Assembly: GCA_964653285.1 (NCBI GenBank)
Contig: CAZZEX010000019.1
Location: 1 to 64,000 of the forward strand
Origin: CAZZEX01 sp964653285
GTDB taxonomy: Bacteria; Chloroflexota; Anaerolineae; B4-G1
Length of the DNA: 64,000 bases
Reading direction: 5' to 3'
Below are positions 42,383-54,800 of this stretch, piece by piece. The position numbers and the translations under genes were made by a program. Under the pieces are notes generated by a model. It was not told the DNA's origin. It ran no database searches and saw nothing but the letters and a program-made list of their open reading frames with translations. The first letter of the stretch is position 1. Each line of letters starts with the position of its first letter.

Positions 42383-44166
42383 AGCGTAGCCTCCTCACGC
42401 ACCACGTCTCCCGAGGTCTCCTCCAGGCCACCCCCCAATTGCGAATAGTAAATCTCCGCATAGATGGGGCTCTCACGCAACAATTCCTCGTGTGTGCCCT
42501 GCGCCACGATTTCACCCCGCTCCAGCACCAGGATCTGATCCGCGTTGAGCACCGTGGCGATGCGCTGGGCGATGACGAAACTGGTGCGGCCCTCCATCAG
42601 CCGCTCCAGTGCCCGCTGGATGCGGTACTCCGTCTCATAATCCACGCTGGAGGTCGCGTCGTCCAGGATGAGGATGCGCGGGTCAAGCAGCAACGCCCGG
42701 GCGATGGCGATGCGCTGCTTCTGTCCGCCGGAGAGTGTGACTCCCCGTTCCCCCACCACCGCCCCGTACTGTTCTGGAAGGCTCATAATGAAGTCGTGCG
42801 CCTCGGCTGCCTCGGCGGCAACGACGATATCCTCCAACGAGGCCTCGGGCCGGCCGAAAGCGATATTCTCGCGGATCGTGCCGGAGAAGAGCGTCGTCTC
42901 CTGAAGCACGATGCCGATTTGCCGGCGCAAGGAGTCCAGCGTCACGTCACGCACATCTTGACCATCAATAGTCACTCGTCCATCGGTCACGTCGTAGAAG
43001 CGCGGGATGAGGTTGATGATGGTGGACTTGCCGGAGCCGGTCGCGCCGAGCAGCGCCACCGCCTGGCCCGGCTCGGCTGTGAAACTGACATCCTTGAGCA
43101 CCGGCTCGCCCCCGCTGAAGTAGCGGAAATTGACCTGCTCGAAAACCACCTTTCCCTGGAGTAGGGGGAGTTCGACCGCATCCGGCTTTTCGACCACCTC
43201 GGACCGGGCGTCGAGGATCTCGAAGACGCGCTCGGCCGAGGCCCCCGCCTGCGAGACCATTGCCATGATCATCCCCAGCATCAACATGGGGAAAAAGGCC
43301 ATCATCATGTAGTTGGCGAAGGCGACCAGCCGGCCTGCGCTCAGGTGCCCGGCGATGGCCTGATAGCCGCCAAGCCAGTAGACGGACAAAAGCGACAGGT
43401 TGGCGATGAGAAAGATGAGAGGAATGGCCGTCGCCATCAGCCGCCCGACGACCAGGTTGAGGTCGAACAGGTTCCGGTTGGCCTGGGCGTAACGATGGGC
43501 CTCGTAGGGCTCACGGGCGAAGGCTTTGACGACGCGCACGCCGACCAGGTTCTCCTGCAACACGGTGTTGAGATCGGCCAGCCGCCGCTGAATCTGCATA
43601 AACAGCGGCCGCGCCTTGCTGGCGAAAAAAGCGAAAATGCCGAAAGTAAGCGGCACCAGCACGAGCATGATGAGTGCCAGTTGCCAGTCGGTGGCGAACA
43701 GCAGCGCGATGCTGCCGACCATCATCAGGATGGCGCTGAGGAGTTGGATGAAACCCATCCCGACAAACATGCGCACCATCTCGACGTCGGACGTGGCGCG
43801 GGTGAGGAGTTGACCGGTCTGGGCGCGGTCGTGGTAACTGAAGGACAGAGACTGGATCTTGGCGTAGAGTTGATTGCGCAGGTCGTAGGCCACGCCCTGG
43901 GCGGTGCGGGCGGAGAGCACTCCCTGCAAGAAAGAAAAGACGGATCCGGCGATGGCCATGCCCACCATCCCTACTGCTGCCCATAAGACGACGTCCATCC
44001 GCTCGACGGCGATGCCGTTATCAATGATCGTCTGGGTCAGACGCGGGATGACCAGGCGGGTGACGCTGGCGATGATCAGGCTCAGGAAGGTGCTGACAGC
44101 CAAAAGCAAATAACGCTTGAGGTAACCCAGCGCGCGCCAGAGATACTTCACGATGACTGTCTCCAC
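42379..44166 (-). CDS. ABC exporter, TM287-like half of a heterodimer
   Basis: 595 residues: six-helix exporter domain (about 15-320) and nucleotide-binding domain with Walker A GATGSGKSTIINLIPRFYD, intact signature LSGGQKQRIAIARA, and Walker B ILILDDATSSVD in which Asp replaces the catalytic Glu. Paired with the 638-residue half, this leaves one working and one degenerate ATP site, the known arrangement of asymmetric exporters. The start overlaps the TetR gene by 19 nt and the end overlaps the partner by 4 nt, so all three are one transcript from the promoter at 44798. Confidence 0.94.
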   Translation of the reverse strand: METVIVKYLWRALGYLKRYLLLAVSTFLSLIIASVTRLVIPRLTQTIIDNGIAVERMDVVLWAAVGMVGMAIAGSVFSFLQGVLSARTAQGVAYDLRNQLYAKIQSLSFSYHDRAQTGQLLTRATSDVEMVRMFVGMGFIQLLSAILMMVGSIALLFATDWQLALIMLVLVPLTFGIFAFFASKARPLFMQIQRRLADLNTVLQENLVGVRVVKAFAREPYEAHRYAQANRNLFDLNLVVGRLMATAIPLIFLIANLSLLSVYWLGGYQAIAGHLSAGRLVAFANYMMMAFFPMLMLGMIMAMVSQAGASAERVFEILDARSEVVEKPDAVELPLLQGKVVFEQVNFRYFSGGEPVLKDVSFTAEPGQAVALLGATGSGKSTIINLIPRFYDVTDGRVTIDGQDVRDVTLDSLRRQIGIVLQETTLFSGTIRENIAFGRPEASLEDIVVAAEAAEAHDFIMSLPEQYGAVVGERGVTLSGGQKQRIAIARALLLDPRILILDDATSSVDYETEYRIQRALERLMEGRTSFVIAQRIATVLNADQILVLERGEIVAQGTHEELLRESPIYAEIYYSQLGGGLEETSGDVVREEATL

Positions 44167-44756
44167 CTCGGGCCGGCAATACCGTCCAGCAGTAGATCCA
44201 CCGTCGCATCAAGTACTTCCTGAAGCGGGGCGGGGCGGGAGCCATGATGCCATGTCATCACCTGCTGGAAAAACAGGGCGCGGATCACGCTGCCCAGGTA
44301 GATGGGATCCAGGTCAGCCCGGACCTCGCCGGCGGCCTGAGCCTGGCGCACCTGCTCGGCGAGCAGGTTGGTCAGCGTGTGCACCGGGTGGACGCCCGGG
44401 TGGTGCATCGTGGCCGCGAAGAGGCACCGCGTCAGTACGGGATCGGATAGAGGATCCTTGGCCACCAGGCACAGCGCCAGTTTGATGCGCGCGACGGGGC
44501 TGACAGGCGCGCCTTGCTCTGGCAGAAGCGCCTCCTCCAATTGCTGCAGTCGCCACTCGGCCAGGACCGGCAGGATCGCCTCCTTCGTCTCGAAGTAGTT
44601 AAAAAAGGTGCTCTTGGCAACGTCGGCTGCCTCAGCGATCTTCTCGACGGTGGCGGCGTTGTACCCGTGCTCGCGGAACAGCCGCAGCGCGGCCTCCATC
44701 AGCCGCTGGCGAGTCTCCTGTTTCTTGCGCTCGCGTCGTGAGATGTTCCTGTCCAT
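44148..44756 (-). CDS. TetR family repressor of the ABC exporter
   Basis: About 202 residues. The N-terminal helix-turn-helix is typical: RQRLMEAALRLFREHGYNAA, then VEKIAEAADVAKSTFFNYFE. The ligand-binding domain (about 60-195) is unlike its neighbours and its ligand is unknown. The ATG at 44756 follows the operator and promoter by about 28 nt; an upstream in-frame start would lie within the promoter. Being first in an operon with the exporter and having a palindrome at the transcription start, it probably represses its own operon until an exporter substrate binds. Confidence 0.88.
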   Translation of the reverse strand: MDRNISRRERKKQETRQRLMEAALRLFREHGYNAATVEKIAEAADVAKSTFFNYFETKEAILPVLAEWRLQQLEEALLPEQGAPVSPVARIKLALCLVAKDPLSDPVLTRCLFAATMHHPGVHPVHTLTNLLAEQVRQAQAAGEVRADLDPIYLGSVIRALFFQQVMTWHHGSRPAPLQEVLDATVDLLLDGIAGPRWRQSS

Positions 44757-44783
44757 CGTTCTATTGGTGACCACAGGACAAAA

Positions 44784-44797
44784 ATGACCCTGGTCAT
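44784..44797. promoter_or_regulatory. candidate TetR operator
   Basis: ATGACC-CT-GGTCAT, arms of 6 bp around a 2-bp centre, directly downstream of the -10 and covering the expected transcription start. A repressor here would block the promoter at 44798-44825. Confidence 0.65.
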
Positions 44798-44825
44798 ATT
44801 GTACACGATGGGGAGAGATTGTCAA
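44798..44825 (-). promoter_or_regulatory. promoter of the tetR-ABC exporter operon
   Basis: Minus strand: TTGACA (44825-44820), 16-nt spacer, TACAAT (44803-44798). The -35 overlaps the queG stop codon. Confidence 0.75.
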
Positions 44826-45882
44826 GTCGCAGGCCGGCGTGACAGCCGCTCCAGCGCCCAGGCGGCGTGCTCGGCTACCAGCGGTTCGGGGTCAGAGAGG
44901 GCGCGTTCCAGCGCGGTGATAGCGGCCGGGTCGCCCAGATTGCCCAGCGCGACGGCGGCGTTGCGTGCCAACCCTGCTCGCCTGGCCCGCCACAAGGGGG
45001 TGTCGCGGAAACGGGCGCGGAAGCCGTCGTCATCAAGCGCCAGCAACTCGACCAGGTCGGGGGCGATCTGACCAGATCGGGGCGCGAAGACGGGCTCGCG
45101 GGCGGGGCGGGCGAAGCGCAGGTTCCAGGGACAGACCTCCTGGCATACATCGCAGCCGAAGACCCGATCACCCAGCAACGGGCGGAGATCTGCCGGGATG
45201 GGGCCTCGCTGTTCGATGGTGAGGTAGGAGAGGCAGCGCCGGGCGTCGAGGATGCGGGGAGCGACCAGAGCGCCGGTAGGGCAGGCGTCGAGGCAGGCGG
45301 TGCAGTCGCCGCAGCGGTCGGCGGCAAAGGGGGGATCGGGCTCCAGTTCGAGGTCGAGAAGCAGTTCGCCCAGGAAGAGGTACGAGCCCAGGTGCGGGTT
45401 GACAAGGCAGGTGTTCTTGCCAATCCAGCCCAGCCCGGCCCGCTGGGCCAGTTCTCGCTCCAGCAGCGGCCCCGTGTCCACGTAGACGCGGTGTGTCAGC
45501 GGTTGCCCCACCCGATCCGCGATCCAGCCGGCAAGCGTGCGCAGCCTTTCCGCCAACACGGCGTGGTAATCGGTTCCCCAGGCGTAACAGGACACGCGAC
45601 CGCGCAGCCCTTCGGTCGGCGGTGGCTCCCCGTTGTAGTAGTTCATCCCCACGACGACGATGGAGCGGGCCTCGGGCATGACGCGGCGAGGATCGGCCCG
45701 CTTCTGGAGACTGTCGGGCCGGGCCAGGTAGAACATCTCGCCGTGGTGGTGCTGTGCCAGCCAGTGGGTGTAGAAAGCGAAACGGGCGCTAGGGGCCGGA
45801 TGGGTCACACCCACCAGGTCGAAGCCCATCCGCTGCGCTTGTTCCTTGATCTGCTCGGTCAATTCCATATACGCAACACGTT

Positions 45883-45886
<4 letters not shown>
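44822..45886 (-). CDS. queG: epoxyqueuosine reductase
   Basis: 354 residues. QueG carries out the last step of queuosine synthesis in tRNA, reducing epoxyqueuosine with a cobalamin and two [4Fe-4S] clusters. Cluster motifs CGDCTACLDACPTGAL and CDVCQEVCPWN are seen; the catalytic-acid region YVDTGPLLERELAQRAGLGW is conserved. C-terminal HEAT-like repeats (about 305-350: LARNAAVALGNLGDPAAI) are the substrate-recognition part of some QueG proteins. The start overlaps uvrA by 4 nt, so queG is co-transcribed from the SOS-boxed uvrA promoter. Confidence 0.95.
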
Positions 45887-48759
<2,873 letters not shown>

Positions 48760-48777
48760 CTTTCACCTATACGTTAT

Positions 48778-48791
48778 AGAACATACGTTCT
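48778..48791. promoter_or_regulatory. candidate SOS (LexA) box of uvrA
   Basis: AGAACATACGTTCT, a perfect 14-bp palindrome containing GAAC-N4-GTTC, the core of Gram-positive-type LexA sites. It lies 2 nt beyond the -10, covering the transcription start of uvrA. Confidence 0.75.
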
Positions 48792-48793
48792 CA

Positions 48794-48822
48794 ATTGTAA
48801 CATCTTTGCCGTACTTCGTCAA
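48794..48822 (-). promoter_or_regulatory. promoter of uvrA-queG
   Basis: Minus strand: TTGACG (48822-48817), 17-nt spacer, TACAAT (48799-48794), immediately followed by the SOS box. Confidence 0.75.
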
Positions 48823-48974
48823 GGTGAAAAGATATTGTAGCAGGTTTTGCGGATTGGGCAAAGCCAACGACCAACTTCACTACCGGACAGTTTTATGGAT
48901 GCGCCAACTCGTTGGCGTCTTGGGATTGCTCGCCACCCTCGTCCCGAGGGCGTCTTATGTTGAGTGTCGCCTTG
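48823..48974. other. non-coding stretch upstream of the CRISPR island
   Basis: Between the uvrA promoter and the left flanking repeat. Only a short hairpin (CCCTCG-TCC-CGAGGG near 48938-48952) is seen. No gene is supported here. Confidence 0.4.
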
Positions 48975-49040
48975 CATGGGCCGCCGTCGTGGGGCGCGCT
49001 GCGGCGGTTGGAGCAACGCTTGAAAGCCGGGAGGACGTGA
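48975..49040 (+). pseudogene. 3' remnant of the 63569-type gene, left flank
   Basis: The last 21 codons of an open frame (PPSWGALRRLEQRLKAGR then TGA) matching the C-terminus of the gene at 63569-63808 (PPSWDALRRLEQRLKARRD). Its 5' part is missing. The stop overlaps the start of the 59-residue gene at 49040 (GTGATG), as in the right-hand copy. Confidence 0.65.
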
Positions 49041-49224
49041 TGGGCACCTACGGACTGCAAGAGGTCATCCGGCGCTGGGAGCGGGGCAAACTGACCACGG
49101 AGCAGGCCATCGGTCAGATCCTGCTCCTGATACTGGAACTGGAATGGCAGGTGCAGGAGTTGGAGCGGCAATTCCAGAGCAGCCGCGGCACTTTTCCTCC
49201 TGGCAGATTGTGTGTATAATCACC
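48981..49224. repeat. left 244-bp direct repeat flanking the CRISPR-Cas island
   Basis: Aligns without gaps to 63749-63992, with about 80% identity counted by eye. It holds the tail of one gene plus all of a 59-residue gene, ending in TGTATAATCACC in both copies. Same orientation, 14.8 kb apart. Confidence 0.85.
49040..49219 (+). CDS. 59-residue helical protein, left copy
   Basis: Starts MGTYGLQEVIRRWERGKLTT and ends PPGRLCV. The middle is a predicted amphipathic coiled coil (IGQILLLILELEWQVQELER). The right-hand paralogue at 63808 keeps GTYGLQEV, RWERG, LTTEQ, IGQILLL, LELE and ELER. Purely helical with no recognised domain; dimerisation or oligomerisation is plausible. The coding end contains TATAAT (49215-49220), which could act as -10 for the cmr operon 65 nt downstream. 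Confidence 0.65.
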   Translation: MGTYGLQEVIRRWERGKLTTEQAIGQILLLILELEWQVQELERQFQSSRGTFPPGRLCV

Positions 49225-49284
49225 ACTCGGAGGTGGGTGGTCTCCCTCTTGCGAATAGAATAAGCACATTGTCAGGAGAATGCT

Positions 49285-50421
49285 ATGAATGTCAAATTGA
49301 CTCTGACGACTCCTCTGTGGACAGCCGATGCCACCAAGAAAGCCCGCCACGTGGAAGGAACAGGACTGGTCGGCAGCCTCCGCTGGTGGTACGAAGCCCT
49401 GATCCGGGGCCTGGGAGGCTGGGCCTGCGACCCCACCGAAGGGCACTGCGAACTGAAGGTGGAAGAGTTCACCAGACGGCGCCGGTGTGGATGTGAACAC
49501 GCTGGCGTCGGCCGTCTATGCCCCGCCTGCGAACGGCAGGCTCTGGCCGAGTGTGGCCTCTGCCCCGCCTGCCAGGTCTTCGGTGCCACCGGCTGGGCCA
49601 AGACGTTCACGATAGCCACCGGCGATGGCACAGGTGAGGGATACCCCCCGACGGGGCAGGGGCGCGTGGAGACCACCGGAAACCGCTTGAATCAGAAGAA
49701 GAAGCAGCCTTCCGCCTGGTATTTCCCCAGGGGCCGCCCTGGCCCTCTGAGCCTGACCCTTCTCCCTCGGCGCCCCAACGACGGCGAGACTGTCCCTCTC
49801 CTCCTGGGCCTTCTGGAATTCATCCACCGCAACGCTGCCCTGGGGGCCAGGACCAACCTGGGATACGGCCTGTTCGAATGGGAGGAGCGGCCAGCGAACC
49901 TGCCCTCCGCCGAGACGTTCGCTGCGCTGGTGGCGCGCCGGGCCGGGATAGGGCGGCGAGGAGGCACCGGACGCTGGCCCGACCTGCGGGAGATGTTCTT
50001 CGCCGAGGTGCACCTGGGCGAGTCCTGGGAACCGGCGGACTTTGTGAACTTCAAGTACGACCTGCGAGCGGCCTTCCGCGATGGGCGGACCATCCAGCGT
50101 CTGCTCCCCAACACTCATCAGCGGCGGCAACTGCGCCATTTCCTGCTGGGTACCGTCAGGGATGATCCTAACCAGGCCAGCAAGATCAAGATGGCCCTGC
50201 TCCCCGACCGCCGCACGCTCCGGGTCTGGGGCTGGGTGCCGGAGGACTTGACGAAGGAGGCGACCGGGAAGATGAGCCGGAAGGCAGTGATGGATGTCCT
50301 CGGCCGGGAGATCGCACGACAGGGAGCCCTCACCCGCTGGCGAGAATTCGATTCAGGGCGGGATACGGCGAACCGTTTCACCGACAGCACAGCCTACCTG
50401 CGCAGCCTGATGGAGGAATGA
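49285..50421 (+). CDS. cmr1: Cmr1 (type III-B RAMP protein)
   Basis: 378 residues. Cmr1 belongs to the Cas7-like RAMPs and caps the 3' end of the crRNA in Cmr complexes. The double-RRM start MNVKLTLTTPLWTADATKKA, the family motif GTGLVGSLRWWYEALIRGLG, and CPACQVFGATGWAKTF identify it. Two CxxC pairs (CPAC, CPAC) may bind zinc. ATG with AGGAG upstream. First gene of the effector operon; the promoter is probably inside the left flanking repeat (TATAAT at 49215), though its -35 is weak. The last codons are included in a 37-nt duplication. Confidence 0.88.
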   Translation: MNVKLTLTTPLWTADATKKARHVEGTGLVGSLRWWYEALIRGLGGWACDPTEGHCELKVEEFTRRRRCGCEHAGVGRLCPACERQALAECGLCPACQVFGATGWAKTFTIATGDGTGEGYPPTGQGRVETTGNRLNQKKKQPSAWYFPRGRPGPLSLTLLPRRPNDGETVPLLLGLLEFIHRNAALGARTNLGYGLFEWEERPANLPSAETFAALVARRAGIGRRGGTGRWPDLREMFFAEVHLGESWEPADFVNFKYDLRAAFRDGRTIQRLLPNTHQRRQLRHFLLGTVRDDPNQASKIKMALLPDRRTLRVWGWVPEDLTKEATGKMSRKAVMDVLGREIARQGALTRWREFDSGRDTANRFTDSTAYLRSLMEE

Positions 50422-50444
50422 CGATGGATGATGAACTGTACGAA
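50408..50444. repeat. first copy of a duplicated cmr junction
   Basis: 37 nt covering the cmr1 end, a GGAGG ribosome site and the first codons of the next RAMP gene (MTMDDELYE), here closed by TAG. The copy at 50483-50519 differs at one position. Confidence 0.85.
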
Positions 50445-50482
50445 TAGGCGGGAGGTGTAAGCGCAGCAATGCGTTCAGCCAA

Positions 50483-50519
50483 TGATGGAGGAATGACGAT
50501 GGACGATGAACTGTACGAA
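50483..50519. repeat. second copy of the duplicated cmr junction
   Basis: Same 37 nt, 75 nt downstream, where the frame continues into the full RAMP gene. The duplication therefore leaves an aborted nine-codon ORF at the original coupled start. Confidence 0.85.
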
Positions 50520-51800
50520 GGCTACGAATGGCACGCCAACTTTGCATTGCAGCCGGGCAGTCTGGAGGACTTGCAGAACGCTGTGGAGGGCCGGGCCCGC
50601 TTCGCCCCCGTGCGTGACCTCTACGCCCGCCTGCAACTCCTGGCTCAGAGCGTGGAGAACACGAGATGGAACACCGACGCCAAATCGTACACCAAACGGG
50701 AGCACCGTCCAGGCGGCACAGTCGAAGTCCCCCTGACCTACCAGCGCCTGACCCTGACCCATCCCGATAGTCCTGATAGAACCCGTTATACCGCTTATGC
50801 CCATTCCCTGATGGGCGAATACGCCTCTCTCGGTTTCGCCACCCCCCGCCTGGACGAGGCCGATCTGGCCTGCCTGCCGGAGCACACTTTCTTCCTCCAC
50901 GTTCCCTTCACGCTGGCCGCTCCCTACCTGAGCAAAGATGACGAACCCTTCTACGTCCACGAGAACCCGCTGCGCAAGGAATGGGTGCTCCGCGTGCCCT
51001 ACGTCGCCGCTACCGGCTGGAAGGGCAGCCTGCGGGCAGCCCTGCGCCACGCCCGTCGTCTGGATGACGAAGACCCGCTCGTGGTACGCCTGTTGGGAAA
51101 CCCCAAAGAGGAGAAGGAGCGCTTCCGGCGGGGACGGCTCTCCTTTTACCCCACCTTCTTCGACGCGCTGGAAGTGCAGGTGATCAACCCCCACTCGCGG
51201 GAGACCAGCGCCGGGAAACAGCCCATTCACATCGAGGGAGTGCCGCGTGAAGCCCAGGGCGACTTTGCCCTGCTCTACACTCCTATCGTCCCACAGAAGT
51301 CCGACGGCCCTTTCCCGGATTGGGACGAGGTTCTGGCCGACCTGGAGGCCACCGGCCAGGCGGCCTACACCCTGCTGGCGGAATTGGGCTTCGGGGCCAA
51401 GACGGCCAGCGGGATGGGACGCGCCGGCAAGGGAATCCGGGGTGCGTACCTGCTGATACACCACCGGCCCGGCACGACTCCGTCCGTCCCGGCAGAAGAG
51501 CGCGTGCCGGAGCATTTCGTCCCCGGAAATGACGAGTTCCTGGACGCGGACGGCAACTGGCCCTACTACGCGACCAAAGCGGAACTGGAGGCGCACGTCC
51601 CCGGTAAGGCAGCCCGCCACCGTTACAAGCGGCAACGCATGGTCTACCGCGAGTGGCTCAAGCGCAGGGAGCAGGAAGTAGCCGGGGAGAGGAAGGCTCC
51701 CCCGCCGCCGATGTTGCGTCTGTCCCTGGAGCGCCTGGCAGACCTGACCCGCCTGCGGGAGCGGGTGGAAGAGCAGACAGGAGGAGGCCGCAATGAGTGA
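50499..51800 (+). CDS. cmr6: Cmr6-like RAMP protein
   Basis: About 433 residues, large for Cmr6. Motifs fit the Cas7-like RAMP family: YVAATGWKGSLRAALRHA (the helix after the first RRM strand) and the glycine-rich ELGFGAKTASGMGRAGKG. Cmr6 sits beside Cmr1 at the top of the backbone. The ATG at 50499 has GGAGG 7-11 nt before it; an ATG two codons earlier abuts the ribosome site. A basic C-terminal extension (about 375-430) is family-atypical. The stop overlaps cas10 by 8 nt. Confidence 0.75.
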   Translation: MDDELYEGYEWHANFALQPGSLEDLQNAVEGRARFAPVRDLYARLQLLAQSVENTRWNTDAKSYTKREHRPGGTVEVPLTYQRLTLTHPDSPDRTRYTAYAHSLMGEYASLGFATPRLDEADLACLPEHTFFLHVPFTLAAPYLSKDDEPFYVHENPLRKEWVLRVPYVAATGWKGSLRAALRHARRLDDEDPLVVRLLGNPKEEKERFRRGRLSFYPTFFDALEVQVINPHSRETSAGKQPIHIEGVPREAQGDFALLYTPIVPQKSDGPFPDWDEVLADLEATGQAAYTLLAELGFGAKTASGMGRAGKGIRGAYLLIHHRPGTTPSVPAEERVPEHFVPGNDEFLDADGNWPYYATKAELEAHVPGKAARHRYKRQRMVYREWLKRREQEVAGERKAPPPPMLRLSLERLADLTRLRERVEEQTGGGRNE

Positions 51801-54800
51801 GAACCTGCTGAAGCAAGCCCAGGAGTGGCGTGACCTGGTGTTGCTGGTCGAACTGGGCGGCTGGCTGCACGACCTGGGTAAACTGAGCAGCGGCTTTGTG
51901 CTCAGCAAGACCGATATCGCCTACAGCACGGCCGGCGAGGCCCAGATTCTTCTGCAGGCCGAGGAGGAAGAGGAAGAGGAAGCCCCGGCCAGCGAAGAAA
52001 CCGAAAAAGCGGAGTGGTACCACGAAAAAGTCTTCACCTACGATGCAAACCACGTCACGCCCGACCTGCGAAAGGCTCTCCGGCGCCCCCTCACCGGGCC
52101 CAGCGGCTGGCTGGATCGGAAAGCCATCCTGGGCAGCGACCGGGTTGGGCTGGAGGCGCTGGTGGCCGAACACCACTGTCGGGAGAGAGATAAGAAAAAG
52201 AGACAAGAATGGTGGGATAGCCTAACCCATTTTCAGCACCTCCTCGTGCGGGCCGACGGCGACGACTCCGGCGAGGACGAGTACAACGCCGTCGGGCTCT
52301 TCCAGCGCGAGCCGGTGCAGGTCGCCACCGTCTTCGGGCGGGAGAAGGAATTGGCCTCCGGGGGGCTGGAGATGCTGGACGACTTACGGCTGGCCCTCTA
52401 CCCGCTCCTGGCCAAGGTGCTGGCCGAACCGGGCGCTCCGGCGGCGAAGCGAGGCGAACTCTGGAAACTCCTCCGCAAGGCAATGTGCCACGGCCTGGGC
52501 AAGACCCAACGCGCCGCCAACGACGTGCGGTTGCACCAGCACGCCTGGGGTGTCGCCGCCCGCCTCAAAGCCTTCCTCCTGCGTGACCTATTAGACCGTC
52601 CCTCAAAGAAGCAGGATGGCACCTACGAGATCCGTAACAATTTCCGCCTCCTCACCGTCCGGTGGGATGCCTGGGCGACCATCACCCCCTTCGCCCGCCT
52701 CTCCGACGTCGTGGGGCGGGAGGTGATGCTGGCCCGCCTGCGAAAGACGCTGCGCCGCGCCGTCGAGGAGGAGTACGCCCTGGGCAACCGGGTCTACGAG
52801 GACGACGACGGCGTGCATTTCCTGGTGGCCGACCTGGGGGATCGTAGTAGCGACTCCAGTCGCTCTGACCAGGACTGGGGAGAGGAATTGAAGGCCCTGG
52901 TGCGGGAGATGGTCAATCGGGAGATGGGCGGGGAAGTGCAGCCGGTGGTGCGCCTCAGCCCGCCCACCGAACGAGTGACCGACCTGGTGGCCCATAATGA
53001 CGCGGCCCGCCGGGAGGTGCCGTTGGTGGGAGATCCGGCCTGGGTTGAGGCGTGGGAGGGCTCCTCCAGCGGCGCGGTCTGCCCCGTCTGCCAGAGGCGG
53101 CCGTTGGTCGGCGAGCGGGACCTGTGCAAGTGGTGCGAGCGGTGGCGGGGCGAGGGCATCCGCGAGCGGCTGGCCCAGGAAGGCACCGTCTGGACCGGGG
53201 AGATCGCTGGCAAGGCCGGGCGCGTCGCACTGCTGGTGGCCCGCTTCGACCTGGAGCGCTGGCTGGACGGGACGATGCTGCACACACTGTTCATCACTTC
53301 GCCGCAGGACATCGCGCAGCGGCCGGAGCCGAGAAAAAGATACCCCGCCGATGCTTCCTGGTACACCTTGTTCATCACCTCGCCGCAGGATATCGCGCAG
53401 GGCCGGGAGGCAGAAGACGCCTCGACCTGGGACTGGGCCCACCTGCGCAGCCTGTTCCCGCACCTGGATGAGGGACGGGCTGAGGTTGAGCAACGGGAAG
53501 TGATAGAACGAACGGTCCAGGAAAAGAAGAAGCAGCAGAAACGGCTTCTCAAAGAGCGAGAGCGAGTTCAAGGTCACCGGCAATACATCGCGGACGACGA
53601 CCGCATCCCACAGGAGCGTCAGGCTATCCTTCTGCAGCAGGACGACGACCGCCTGGCAGAGGTCGAAGAAGAACTGGAGGCTATCTCAAGTGACTTGGCA
53701 GGCCTGGAGCCAATTTTGGCCCGACCACTCTCACCTGCCGGGACGCTGGTGGGGCACTTGCAGAGCAAGCCCGGTCAGGAGAAGCGGGTGCAGGCACTGA
53801 CCGCTGACTTGCGAATTCGCTACGATCTCGCCCCGGAGGATGCCTTCCTCCTCGCCCTGGCCCGCAAGAACCCCTCTGCCTCCCGCCTCCTCCGCGTCTG
53901 GCAGACGACACAGGAGTTCCTGAAGCAGCAGGCCAGGGGACTGGGAGGAATGGTCGAGGAGCAAAAGCGGGTAGTCTTCACCCTCCAGGGCAAGCCGCGC
54001 CCCGGCATCTACGAGGCCGAACTTCCCGCCCTGGGCCCCACCGAGGTCTTTGTCCGGCCCGACGGGAAGGCCCAGACTATCACCCGCCTGAGCGACGAGG
54101 ACGCCCGTCGCCTGCGGCAGACGCGGCGCCTGCGCCTGGAAACCGGCGAGAGAGGCCGGAAGGTGACTGGCGTCGAGCCCGAAACGTACCGCCCCTTCCA
54201 GGTCATCACCGCCAGCCCCAACCTGCTCCTGGCGATGCTCCCGGCAGACACAGCCCTGGACGTCGCCAACGGCATGCGGGAGGCCTACGCCGAGGAGTTC
54301 GGCAAAGTCCAGGGACGCCTCCCCTTCCACGTCGGCCTCGTCTTTATGGACGCCCACTACCCCATGTTCGCCGCGCTCGACACCGCCCGCCGCCTGGCCG
54401 AGACCTTCGACCGGTTGGCCGAGAAGCCCATAGAGGCCACGCTGACCAACCTGGTAGGGGCGCGACCACCGCGCCTCTACGCCCTGACGCTCCACAGCGA
54501 CCGCTTCGGCTCCTGTACCTGGCATGTCCCGGCCCGCCGGGGCGACGGTGAGACCGACTGGTACCACCCCTACTTCCTGGTGCGAGAGGGGGAGGGGTTG
54601 GAGGAGCGGGGGATGAGCCTGGTCGGTCCCGCAGGCCGTTGGGTTCACGTCTCCCAACTCCGGGCCGGCGACCGGCTGGCCCTCTGGCCCAACCTCTTCG
54701 ACTTTCTCTTCCTGGACACGGTCAGCCGCCGCTTCGAGGCGCAGTGCCCCCCCTCGCTCCCCCCCAACCCTGGGGGGGAAGGACTCCCCTCCCCCAGAGT

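Noticed and set aside
41219..42448. 409-codon plus-strand open frame antisense to the ABC exporter
   Set aside because: The exporter has all Walker and signature motifs on the minus strand.
44757..44825. Longer N-terminus for the TetR protein
   Set aside because: It would place the start codon within the promoter and operator; the ATG at 44756 begins just before the helix-turn-helix as in the family.
52255..52284. ADGDDSGEDE in Cas10 considered as a GGDD-type motif
   Set aside because: It lies in the N-terminal HD part, far from the palm, and lacks the surrounding strand pattern; the aligned palm position reads SPNL.
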